Positions 46,000-56,448 of a stretch of 64,000 nucleotides of DNA are shown one piece after another. Both the position numbers and the translations under genes were made by a program. Source of the stretch: Cenococcum geophilum 1.58 (taxonomy: Eukaryota > Ascomycota > Dothideomycetes > Gloniales > Gloniaceae). Under the pieces are notes generated by a model. It was not told where the DNA came from. It did not search any database and saw only the letters and a program-made list of their open reading frames with translations. Numbering within the stretch: the stretch's first letter is position 1; each line of letters begins with the position of its first letter. The DNA lies in NCBI GenBank assembly GCA_001692895.1, contig KV748197.1, positions 1,555,813 through 1,619,812 of the forward strand, given 5' to 3'.

Positions 46000-47319
46000 A
46001 AATCGATTAAGGCAGGCAGTAAGAAGCTCACTAGTATTAAGCTGCTCTTTATAGCTAAGAGCAGAAGGATATTAGAGATCGGGAGGCCTAGATTAATTAG
46101 GATTAATTACAGATATAAAAGTATTCCAGTACTTAGCAAAAGCCGCCCTTAACTCACTAGCTAACGGATCTGGCCTTGGGGCTGTTAAACTCCATAAAAA
46201 GCTATATATATAGCCGCTACCTCGTACCTACCACTTATATTAGGACCAAAAGTCAGTACCGTTAAATAGGCCTATAAGCACGTGCTTTCTGAATAGATTA
46301 AAGCGGCGATGCAGCTAGTAAGCAGCAATATGCGGATTATTATTAAGATTTTAAGAAGCAATCCGGTAGCGCTAAGCCTTATTAATAGCCTTATATTCGT
46401 TAAATAGAGGTATATAAGAGTGTAGATCATGCCAATATAGATTAATAGCGCTTAGTGTAAAGAATAGAGACCCGCTTTTAATATTCTCAGTATAGGCCGT
46501 AAGCTTATTTCTTTTCTGCCTCCAGTAAGGTCTAGTGCCCTTAAGGTTCCGTATATATCGTACAATCTTATTCACCAACTAGCCACCCCTATTGCCATTT
46601 ATAAGATTACTAAGCTCATCTAAAGATAGACCATTTTTATTTAATCGGCCGTAAAGGAAGCGGGTAGCGCTAAGGGCTTACTCTCTTATAATCTAATTAA
46701 ACACGTAGTAGCGGAATAAGGGGTGGTGGCCAAACCAACCGTCCTGATACTTAAGCATATGCTTGGCGTACGCAGCCAGGGTAACTATACGGCTTCGTGG
46801 CATATTAAAATCGGCTTTACTATAAGGAAACAGAGTAGGAAAGGCGCCGCGCATAATAAAACTAGCTAATCGCTTAGAGAGAGGCGTCTGCCGTATAGTA
46901 GGAACCTCCAGGCCCGCTCGTAGGTCTTATTAGTGTTAAACCTCGCGACTTAAAAGCTCTAATTTATTAAGGCTAGGCACTAGATCAGGAACCAAAGTAT
47001 CCAGTACGTCGTCATCAAATTCGCTATCTAGTATATCACTACTAAGCTCGATAGGTAGAGGATTAATAATAAGAGGACGTTATATAGAAGCAGAATTACT
47101 TATAGAAGCCAACGCAGCCTATAACCTAGGAGTAAGCTAAGCCGTTAGGCCACTAGAATCTGACTCTGGCTTATTAATATAAGGTAGCTAATCTAATATA
47201 GAGCCATTTTTAGGTAAGCTAGTAAGTCGGGTGCTATATATTTTAACGTCACAATAATTAGGATGATTAACTTTTAGAAAGTAAAGCCATAGTAATATAG
47301 TAGAGCGCCTTACGGTATA
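46000..47319 (-). pseudogene. Helitron B Rep domain (Helitron_like_N), HUH motif destroyed
   Basis: The open segment 46578-46372 includes L-F-F-T-L-S-A-I-N-L-Y-W-H-D-L-H-S-Y. The His-x-His site reads Y-I-Y at 46212-46204, exactly as in Helitron A. The frame continues up to the gypsy C junction at 47319. Confidence 0.75.
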
Positions 47320-47740
47320 TGTAACGGAGCCTTATAGTAGGAACTACGGTAGACTTATTAATGGGCTAGGTATATAGGTATTGCAAGTAAGTTAATAATA
47401 TAATAACAACTGGTGGAGTGGTTACCTAACAGATTAACTCTAATTGTATTTTAAGAATTACTACAAGAAAGGAACTATCTAGGTAGGAACTAAGGGTCCT
47501 TAAATACACAACTATACTCCTATAAAATCCTCCTTATACGTAATATACGTGTTATATATAAGGTATATAAGTTTCCTTTATTCCTTACGTTCCTTATATA
47601 GCACCTTATATAACCTTACTTACCATTTCTTATTACATAGTTCCACGGGTTTCATCATAAACCGTGCTTATATTAACTAACTAGCTTCTTCTAACTCCTC
47701 TCTAAGTAGTTATAATATTATACTTAAAGCGTCCATAACA
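47320..47740 (-). repeat. gypsy C 3' LTR
   Basis: 421 bp; plus strand starts tgtaacggagcc and ends gtccataaca, so on minus it runs TGTTATGG...GTTACA. The polypurine tract at the inner edge supports the boundary. Confidence 0.75.
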
Positions 47741-48439
47741 CCATCTCCCTCCTTTTTATCTTTGTCCTTAAAGATACCTAGCATCTCTAAGTTATTTACT
47801 AGAGGTATAATATCCATCTAATTAATTTAGTTAATATTGTTACTTATAATGCCTAAAGCCTCTTCTTCTTTATATACGCAACGTCGTGCTTATACTATTG
47901 CTGCAATTTTATTACTTAGTAAAATAATACCATCTCTATATTCTTATTGCTTAAAAGAGGGGTTAGTCTATATTATATTGGTAAGTCCTTTATCTTAGCA
48001 ACCCTTCTTTTATTTAGAGTGCACTAAAGCAAACATTTAATCGTTCTATAATATTCGCTCTACTTTTAACGCTAAGTATACGCGTTCTATAACTCTTAAT
48101 AGCTTTTAAGTTCCCTAAGTAATTTATTATAGGGTCTTGTGTTTAATCTGCTGCTATAAAGCTTAATAGTAACCTAGCGCAGGCCCTTACTAAACTTAAG
48201 TATTCTTAGGATGCGGAATAGAAGGCTCTAGATGCTTATATTATAGCGTTTACCTATTTACTTCGTTTTAAGAAAGTGCGTAAAAAGGTTTATTTAAAGA
48301 AGTAGAAACTTATAAAATAAGGTCTATAGAAACTTAGTAATAAAAAAATAGATTCTCTTCTAATAGGGAAAAAAATAACTCTAAGTAGTTCGGCAATCGC
48401 TCTTCCTAGGTCCCCTTTAAGTAACTCATTCTTTAGTAA

Positions 48440-48640
48440 TTCTTCTTTATTAATATTGCCTAACCTTTTTTCTTCTAATACTCCTATACCTTTCCTATAG
48501 CGTTCTTTAGGTTTTCTAGTAATTCCTAGGTAGTCTCGCTATAGCCTATCCACTTTACTTTATACTATGTCTTATCGTCTATATCCTCATAACTAATAAT
48601 CTTTAAGACTTACTATTTATCTTCCTCTTATCCTCTATAC
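48440..48640 (-). pseudogene. gypsy C chromodomain
   Basis: Minus frame: V-L-K-I-I-S-Y-E-D-I, then Y-K-V-K-W-I-G-Y, T-x-E-L-L-E-N-L-K-N-A. This fits the chromodomain pattern Y-x-V-x-x-I-L ... Y-L-V-K-W-x-G-Y ... W-E-P-x-x-N-L-K-N-A. K-L-D-Y-V-R-L-G-P-F-K-I-I near 48815-48780 is the preceding integrase tail (K-L-x-x-x-x-x-G-P-F). Confidence 0.75.
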
Positions 48641-50479
48641 GTATCTACCTTATAAACCAGTGGCTTAATATTTCTATATACTAGCTCTAGCATTATAATA
48701 TACTATATAGGGTAGATCTTTATCCTAGCTAGTAGGTTTAACTTAAATATAACTAATAAAATTTTTTATATAATCTTAAAAGGTCCTAGTCTAACGTAAT
48801 CCAACTTCTTACTTAGTTATTAACTTTTAAAATTTTTATATAGTAGCCATACTTTATCTCCCTCCTTAAGATCTAGTCCCTTAGATCTCTTAGCATTATA
48901 GTACTTTTTTATTCTTTACTATACCACTTTAGCTGTTTCCATAAGGTCTGCATAAAGATTTATTAAACTCTTTATTCTTTACTTAGCTATACTACTTATC
49001 TTCTTTACTTAATATAGCAATAATAAGGTTCTTAGCTTATACCTATAATTCGCCTTAAATAGTAACGTGCCTATTCCTTCTTATAGTGTTATATTATATA
49101 TAAACTACATAACTAGTAATAGCAATACCTAATTATTTTATACGTAATTAATATAATGTCTTAAATACTATTCTAGTGTCTAATTTAATCTTTCTATTTA
49201 ACTATCTGTCTGTAAATAATATATGGTAAAAGTTACTACTTAAATTCCTTACTCTACTAAGAATACTTCCTAAAATACTACTATAAATTTTAGATCTCTA
49301 TCTAATATAATCTTGCTTAGTGCTCTATATCTTATAAATACTTCTTTTATATAAATTCTAGCGATATCTTCCGCTAATATTTCCTCCATGCATACTAAAA
49401 AGTATTCCCACTTTATAAGCTTATCTACTATTACTAAAATTACATTGTAATCTTATCCGGTAATAAGATCTTTTAACTTTAGTAACTTAATAATAAAGTC
49501 CTATAATATAACTTCCTATAGTCTCTCTAGTATTTTAATAGGTTATAGCTCTCTATATAGCTTATACCTTATTAGTTTATTTCTTTAGTAATCTAGATAT
49601 TCTTTTATAACTTATCTAGCTAGTCCCTAGACTCCATTAATAATATACTCCTCTTAAAGTCTTAACACTAAGCCTATAGCTCCATTATATCCTTAAGTTA
49701 GTCCTTTATAAAATAACTTAATAAACTCTTTTACAATAGTTCTTGGCATATATATTACTTCTTAATTTTCGTACTGCTCTAAGTCTAAATCCTCTATTTA
49801 TATATCTAGGATTTTCTATTTCTAATTACTCTTTAGTAATTTATAGATCTTTTCTTCTTATATTACTATAATCTTTGGATAATTATATTTAATTAGTTTA
49901 TTTATATCTTTTCGCAATAAAGCCCCTAATAGCTTTTTATTATTTTATAGTTTAGCTTTTCTACTTAGAGCGTCTGCTTGTGTATTTTCTGTACCCTTAA
50001 TATACTAAATCTTAAAATAGTATTCCGTAAGTATCTCTGCCCATCTAATCTATCTATAATTAAGTTCTTTTGTTATTAGGAACCCCGTTAGGTTTTTATA
50101 ATCTATCTTAACTATAAATAGTTTTTCTATACCTTATAAGAATAATCTCTATTCCCTTAATACTGTAATTATACCTAATAACTCCTTATTATAAATATCA
50201 TAGTTTAGTTCTAATAGTGTTATCTTTTAACTATAGTATACTACTAGGTGCCATCCATTTTAATATTTCTATAAAAAGCACGCTCCTAGTGTATAGTCTA
50301 ATGTATCCGTTTTAACCACTATTTTTAACTATGGTTAATAGATTTTAAGAACTGGTTCCTAGGTAAACAACTGTTTAATCTTCTTAAATAGTTCCTTTTA
50401 TTCCTCTCCCTATGCCTATAGTTCTTCCTTCTTTATTAATCTTGTAAGTGGCTTAATATCCTTTAACTATTAAGCTATA

Positions 50480-51250
50480 AACCTTCTATAGTAATTGCAG
50501 AACCCTAAAAATAACCTTAACTGCGTTATATTTTCTAGTTCTTGCTAATTTACTATAGCCTTAATCTTTTTTAGATCTATACTAAGTTGGCCTAGTTTAA
50601 TAATAAATTTAACGAAATTAGTCTTCCTAATAAAGAACTCGCATTTCTTAATTGCTACTAGCATCTATTCTTCTTATAGTCTCTTTAAGACCCATTTAAC
50701 GTGTTCTCTATATTCTTCCTTACTTATTAAGTAGATAATAATATTGTTAAAGTATACTATAACAAATTTATCTAAGTGCTCTCTTAATACATTATTAATT
50801 TATTTCTAAAACGTTACTAGTGTGTTTATAAGCCTAAATTGTATAACTAATAGTTTATATAGTTCTTTCTTTAACCTAAAGGCTGCCTTCTATTTGTCGC
50901 CTTCCTTAATTCTAATTTAATGGTACGCCTATCTTAGATCTATCTTTGTAAAGATTTGCGTATTACTAATCCTGTCTTAGATTTCGCTAATTAAGGGTAA
51001 AGAATACCTATCCTTCCTAATGATGCTATTTAACTATTTATAGTTAATATATAGCCTAAGTTTTCTATTCTTCTTTAGTATAAATAGTATTAGATATCCT
51101 ACTAATAACTATAATAGTCTAATATATCCCTTTTAAAGATTTTCCTAAACAAACTTCTTAAGTGCTTATAACTCTTTTTTTATTAACTTATAAGTTAGGT
51201 AGAACCTTAGACTTATTTCTAGTTCTAACTCTATCTTATAGTCCTATGCT
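50480..51250 (-). pseudogene. gypsy C reverse transcriptase
   Basis: L-D-K-F-V-I-V-Y-F-N-N-I-I-I-Y with the catalytic box at 50754-50743 as Y-F-N-N (Y-L-D-D in the family). Flanking blocks fit RT, and the RNase H block lies on the low side as expected. Confidence 0.75.
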
Positions 51251-51604
51251 ATATAATTTAATAGCTTTTTACTTTCTAGTAACTATAACTTTTTACTATA
51301 CTTATAGTATCTTTTTAGTATATAGCTTAATCCTTAATTAGTTTCTTTATATATTGCTCTAACTTAGTACCATACTAACTTAGTTTATTATTATATATCT
51401 CTAATATTAACCTAACCTATAACCTAATTAATCTTTAGATTATATTCCTAATACTGCCTTATTATTTCCTAATAGTAATATATTAAAAGACATCTTAATA
51501 TATCTCCCTTTAATAGTTATCTAAATTAGTCCTATTTTAAGATTAATAATGCCTTCTTTATAGGCTATTAGATCTCCTAAAATTGTTACTAATAGGTAAG
51601 GGTG

Positions 51605-54028
51605 TGTTATGGGACGGGGTAGTGGCTATAAGACGTATGTATTCGAGGAGTCTACAAGATATTACGCGATCGATCGTAAGGGTCGAGGGCGTAAGGAGGT
51701 GATATACCTACGCGTAGCTAACATAAGCTGTACGTGAGGTGTACGCGAGAGCACGGGGCTCTCCTATGGAGGCCCCTGCGGTGGGGTTCCGTAACACTAC
51801 CCCCCCTCTTATAGAGGCGGAGCTCCGGCGACGCTGTGGTTACTATATATTTATAGAAGGGATACTTAGGGTATAGAAAAGAAGAAAAGGGGGGTATCGC
51901 TAAAGGCTTAAAACAACGTTATATAATAAGGCTTGGCATCTAAGAATCCGACTAATTAGATAACTTTAACCGCCGGTTAAAGTTCCTAGATATCTTAACG
52001 ATATTCCGGTCACGTAATCGCACTTTACTGTAATCTAACGGCAATCTAATGGCAATTTGCCCCTACGTGGTAATGTATAACGGTTTAACTCTATAAGGGC
52101 TCCTATAGAGGATTAGGTATAAAATCTCTGCTTAGGCCCGGTTTCTATAGGTTCGCGTAGTAAAAGTCGCTAATTAGATCCTTTGCATTTTTGAAGTCTT
52201 CCTATAGTTGCCATTCTAGCTAATTTATATTAAATCCTGTGTATATAGCTCTGTAGTAGAGCCGTTATCCTCTGCCTTTACCAAAGTATTTAGAGTTAAT
52301 AATTTATTTAACGGTCCACTCCTTATAGTTCTTGTCTTTATTCTTATCTCGAATTAGTACTAATAGGGGTTTAGGCTATATCTGCCCCGGTAAGGGGTTA
52401 GGCTAGTAAAGGTGTAGTAGCTATAGGTAAAATACAGGCTATATCCCGCGGGTGGCTAGGGTAGGTAGAAGCTCTAGCTTATATACGGCTCCCCTATTAA
52501 TAACTTATTTAATTAGGTAGGGGCTAAGGTTCTTATAATTAAGTAACTTTATAGGCCTCTGCGTAGAGATATTACGTGCATTTAGCTATACCCAGTTGCT
52601 AACACGCATCTCCGGTGGTGGCGTTCTATGACGGTTGGCGAAGTAGGCCTGCTTTGCTTAAGCTTAGGCCATTTCTCCCTTGCAATAGTTAAGTAGATTT
52701 TTTATACGGTCTGCATGCTAGTCGGCAAGTAGCATCTTAAGGTATTTTCCATATGGCAGTTTCTTATTAATAGGTTCTAGTGGTTCTATACTAGATTAGG
52801 GGTAATATCCCTTATTCGCGAAGAACGGGGTAAGTCCTATAGTAGTTAACACGTAGTTATTCGCTGCGAATTTACCTAGTAGGAGGTAATCCACCTAGTT
52901 ATCTTAACTATAGGCGACTACCTGTCATAGGTACGCTTTTATACTAGTATTAGCGTTTTCCAGTTACCTAGTAGTTTTATAGTAGAAGGATATAAACATT
53001 TTAATAAAGATGCTAAGGTGTTAGCAGATTCGTCTCTATATATTAAAGCCGAACTATATACCTTAGTCGGACGTAATTAAGTTAGGTAACCTATATAATT
53101 AGTAGATTTCGCGAAGGAAGGCGTTAGTGACATTGCTAATAGCTACGCCTTTGGTTGGGACGTAGTAGCGCTCTTTTATAAGTCGGCATATTATTATAAG
53201 GATGTTCTTATAGGTACGGCTATGTCGCTTATAGAGTGGTAGATTAACAACGAAATCTATAGCGATATCTGCCTATTATTATATAGGTACTAGTAAAGGG
53301 TATAGTAGTCCTTAGTACTTTATATTAAAGGCCTTAGCGCGCTTATAACCGTAGTAGGCGCCTATAAAGCGTTTAACTAAGTCTATTATTTTAGGCCAGA
53401 AGTAGTATCGGCTAAGAAGCTTATAGGTTCCTCCTCTACCTAGGTAGCCGCTTAATTAGAAGTTATAGGCCATTTGGATTAGTTGCCGTTATAGATTTTC
53501 TAAGTTAGGGATAAATAGACGGCCTCTATAATAGAGCCTGTTCTCTTTTACTTCTAAGGCTACTATATTAATCTAGCCTAAGCTTTAGAGTTTAGTTAGC
53601 AGCGTACGGGCGCCGGCGGTCTTTGCGGCAATAAGTTAATACAGTAATAGGTTAATAGAGGTATTATATGCCGTAGTAATAAGCTCGTTAATTTCGGGAG
53701 GTAATTCTAGTTCTATAGTGTGGAGCTAAGGTATAGTTAGCTCTATTGTAGGTAGCATACCTAGGGCTAGATTCCGTGCTTTTAGGATCATTTATTGTTA
53801 GAACTAGTTATAGGGGTTATCTTTAGACTAAGGAAGGTCTTATAAGCGGCGTATTAGGCTATTAAGCTTAGTACCTTATACTCCTAGCCTATATNCAATT
53901 TTAAAGTTAAAACTAGAGAGGAACTCGTTCCAGCGTACTTGGCGTTAGTTTAGCTATTTCGTAGTTATAAAGTACTTAAGGTTGCGATAATCCGTAAGGA
54001 CTTTAGTTGGCTGGTTAGGTTCTGCTAT
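51605..54028 (-). mobile_element. Ty3/gypsy element D2, 3' part
   Basis: LTR 51605-51796 (192 bp, tgttatggga ... gtaaca), polypurine complement ctacccccc next to it, hairpin motif 51962-51984. A chromodomain-like tail follows (about 52330-52160: E-W-Q-x-x-E-D-F-K-N-A-K-D-L), then integrase further up. The same family as D1 but less RIP-mutated. Breaks at 54028 where the TIR element begins, earlier than D1 does, so RT is absent. gggtg at 51600-51604 is the outer flank. Confidence 0.82.
51962..51984. repeat. 23-nt hairpin motif in gypsy D2
   Basis: Perfect copy of the arms aactttaaccg / cggttaaagtt. Confidence 0.9.
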
Positions 54029-54316
54029 ATCGGCAAAATATAGTACCCTACCAATGGCCTCAATGGTTGGTGGTTGACGCAATTGGCGCGCAGTTAAGGG
54101 CATTTGGCAACTCGACCGACTAGCCTATGTCGTGTTTTTTTAACACGTAGCCTGCGCGCAGCCTACGCGCAACTTGCGCGCAACCTACGCGCAACCTACA
54201 CGCAACCTACAACCACAATTATATTTAGAGCCATCTACCTCTTTTATACTAATAGTATATTTTAGATAATAAACAAAGGCTACTTTAAAGCTATTTATAA
54301 GGCTAGTAAGGTAAAT
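54029..54316. repeat. left terminal inverted repeat of the TIR element
   Basis: Matches 56448-56187 in reverse complement, ending inward at ggctagtaaggtaaat. Includes a hairpin cgtgtt-ttttt-aacacg (54131-54147) and an array of about six 10-11-bp subrepeats acgcgcaacct (about 54155-54215). Confidence 0.85.
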
Positions 54317-54366
54317 TGCATTAGGAAAATATTCGCAGGATGAGATTCAAGTTAACTTTGGTGTTC

Positions 54367-54740
54367 GCGTTTCGCGTAATTAACATACAATTTAACTAAC
54401 TCGACACGCAATTAACCAACTTAACACGCAATTAACTAACTTAANANGCAATTTAACTAACTTAACACGCAGTTGACCTACTTAATATGCAATTTAACTA
54501 ACTTAACACGCAGTTAACCTACTTAATATGCAATTTAACTAACTTAATACGCAGTTGACCTACTTAATATATAATTTAACTAACTTAATATATAGTTGAC
54601 CTACTTAACATATAATTTAACTAACTTAATACGCAGTTAACCTACTTAACATATTTAAAAGTTAAATAATACGCAGTTAACCTACTTAACATATTTAAAA
54701 GTTAAATAATACGCAGTTAACCTACTTAATAACTTTAAAA
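54367..54740. repeat. minisatellite 1, about 20-bp unit
   Basis: About 18 copies of an acttaacacgcaattaacta-like unit, in places alternating as 40-41-bp pairs. A+T-rich and partly RIP-mutated (cacgca to tatata). Two ambiguous bases at 54445 and 54447. Confidence 0.85.
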
Positions 54741-54829
54741 GCTAACTGTATATTCCTTAACATGCAATTAAGGTAAAGTTATATACTAATTACGTAAATG
54801 AATTTTTATACAGTTTTATTACTTAGAGG

Positions 54830-55240
54830 CTCTGCATAAGGCTCTACACGAAGCTCTACACGAAGCTCTGCGTACAGAGGCTCTGCACGAAGCTCTGCAC
54901 AAAGCTCTGCACGAAGCTCTGCACGAAGCTCTGCACGAAGCTCTGCACGAAGCTCTGTACGAAGCTCTGCACGAAGCTCTGCACGAAGCTCTGCACGAAG
55001 CTCTGTATGAAGCTCTGCACGAAGTTCTGCACGAAGCTCTACACGAAGCTTTGTATAAGGCTCTACACGAGGCTCTACACGAAGCTCTGCGTACAGAGGC
55101 TCTGCCCGAAGCTCTACGTACAGAGGCTCTGCGCGAAGCTCTGCGTATGGAGGCTCTGCACGAGGCTCTGCACGAAGCTCTGCACGAGGCTCTGCGCGAA
55201 GCTCTGCGTACAGAGGCTCTACACGAAGCTCTGCATTGGG
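54830..55240. repeat. minisatellite 2, 12-bp unit
   Basis: About 33 copies of gaagctctgcac, with gtacagag variants. Because 12 is divisible by 3, several frames on both strands are open (for example 54819-55334 minus); these are products of the repeat and not genes. Confidence 0.92.
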
Positions 55241-55334
55241 TCCCCGCTATATTTCCGATAGCCTCTCCTATGTAGCCACCTTTTTTTTTTATCCATCTAT
55301 CCTTTCTTATATCCTCCCTACCTAGGGAGAGCAC

Positions 55335-55680
55335 CAGAACGGCAGCTAGTAGAGGACCGTCGCCAGAACTAGACGACCGTTACCAGAACCAGACGACCGT
55401 CGCCGTCGCCAGAACTAGAACACCGTTACCAGAACCAGACAACCGTCGCCAGAAACGAGACGACCGTCGCCAGAACCAGACGACCATCGCTAGAACTAGA
55501 CGACCGTTACCAGAACCAGACGACCATCGCCGTCGCCAGACGACCGTACCAGAACCACACAACCGTCGCCAGACGACCGTCGCCAGAGCTAGACGACCGT
55601 CGCCAGAACCAGACGACCGTTACCAGAACTAGACGACCGTCGCCAGAACCAGACGACCGTCGCCAGAGCCAGACGACAAC
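55335..55680. repeat. minisatellite 3, about 20-bp unit
   Basis: About 17 copies of gacgaccgtcgccagaacca-like units with some shorter ones. C+G-rich, in contrast to its surroundings. Confidence 0.9.
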
Positions 55681-55734
55681 GACTAGCCAGCGAACACTAT
55701 AAACAATTCAATCGATTGATCAAATCAAGGCAGC

Positions 55735-56130
55735 ACAGACAGGTAGGCACAAACAGAGAGATGCTGACGGGTAGGCAGATGCTGACAGGTAGGCAGATGC
55801 AGACTAGTAATTAGATGCAGACAGGCAAGCAGATGCAGACAGGTAAGTAAATGCTAACGGGTAGGCAGATATAGATAGGTAGGCAGATGCAAATAGGTAG
55901 GCGATGCAGACAGGTAGGCGATGCAGACAGGTAGGCAATGCAGATAGGTAGGCGATATAGATAGGTAGGCAATATAAACAGGTAGGCGATGCAGATAGGT
56001 AGGCGATGTAAATAGGTAGGCGATATAGACAGGTAGGCAATGCAGATAGGTAGGCGATACAGACAGGTAGGCAATGTAGACAGGTAGGCGATATAGGTAG
56101 GTAGGTAGATAGGTAGGTAGGTAAGTCAAT
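55735..56130. repeat. minisatellite 4, 17-18-bp unit, ending in a gtag run
   Basis: About eight 18-bp units (gcagatgctgacaggtag) pass into about a dozen 17-bp units (gcgatgcagacaggtag) and end in short gtag repeats (about 56094-56150). Open frames here are again by-products of the repeat. Confidence 0.9.
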
Positions 56131-56186
56131 AGGTAGATAGGTAGAAGAGAACCATTACTATATTATATTAAATTATCTAAAATAAT

Positions 56187-56448
56187 ATTTATTTTGCTAG
56201 CCTTATAAATAGCCTTAAAGTAGCTTTTATTTATTTAAAATATGCTATTAGTATAAAAGAGGTAAATATAATTGTGGTTGCCAAATGCGCAGATTGCTGG
56301 CAGGTTTCGCGCAGGTTGCGCGCAGGCTGCGTGTTAAAAAAACACGATATAGGCTAGTCGGTCGAGTTGCTAAATGCCCTTAACTGCGCGCCAATTGCGT
56401 CAACCACCAACCATTGAGGCCATTAGTAGGGTACTATATTTTGCCGAT
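56187..56448. repeat. right terminal inverted repeat of the TIR element
   Basis: Reverse complement of the left TIR, with hairpin cgtgttaaaaaaacacg (56330-56346). It lacks part of the acgcgcaacct subrepeats. Confidence 0.85.

Larger units (their letters stand above)
41880..47319 (-). mobile_element. Helitron B, inverted second copy, truncated 5'
   Basis: Minus-strand copy of Helitron A without the copia insertion. The 3' end is at 41880 (ctaa on plus, complement of ttag) next to a 12-bp palindrome cgttatataacg (41888-41899). Rep domain, middle section and helicase follow up to 47319, where the LTR of gypsy C starts. The first about 1 kb including the DUF6570-like part is absent. It is less RIP-mutated than A, with several open segments. 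Confidence 0.85.
47320..51604 (-). mobile_element. Ty3/gypsy chromovirus C, 3' part, truncated by gypsy D2
   Basis: The low-side LTR (47320-47740) abuts Helitron B; on its inner side lies a polypurine tract in minus orientation (ggagggagatgg, about 47752-47741). Reading up: chromodomain (48640-48440), integrase (about 49950-49100), RNase H (about 50420-50000), RT (about 51250-50480). It breaks at 51604, where the LTR of D2 starts. gag, protease and the 5' LTR are not found. gtata at 47315-47319 would be one TSD. Confidence 0.82.
54029..56448. mobile_element. TIR element of 2.4 kb filled with four minisatellites
   Basis: Outer ends are inverted repeats: left atcggcaaaatatagtaccc inward, right the complement, matching for about 260-290 bp (54029-54316 and 56187-56448). 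The interior has no coding region of its own. It consists of four successive, unrelated tandem arrays (54367-54740, 54830-55240, 55335-55680, 55735-56130). CpA/TpG are abundant, so the inner part has largely escaped RIP. No transposase and no clear TSD are seen. It looks like a non-autonomous DNA transposon, or a minisatellite locus captured by one. Confidence 0.72.

Noticed and set aside
54830-55240. Possible CRISPR array
   Set aside because: Units are contiguous 12-bp repeats without spacers, in a eukaryotic context.
54819-55334. 171-codon minus open frame rich in R-A-S-C repeats
   Set aside because: It is the 12-bp minisatellite read in one frame; several other frames over the same bases are open too, and no start context or non-repeat domain supports a protein.
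55804-56129. Three overlapping minus open frames of 78-91 codons
   Set aside because: Produced by the 17-18-bp minisatellite in all three frames; not genes.
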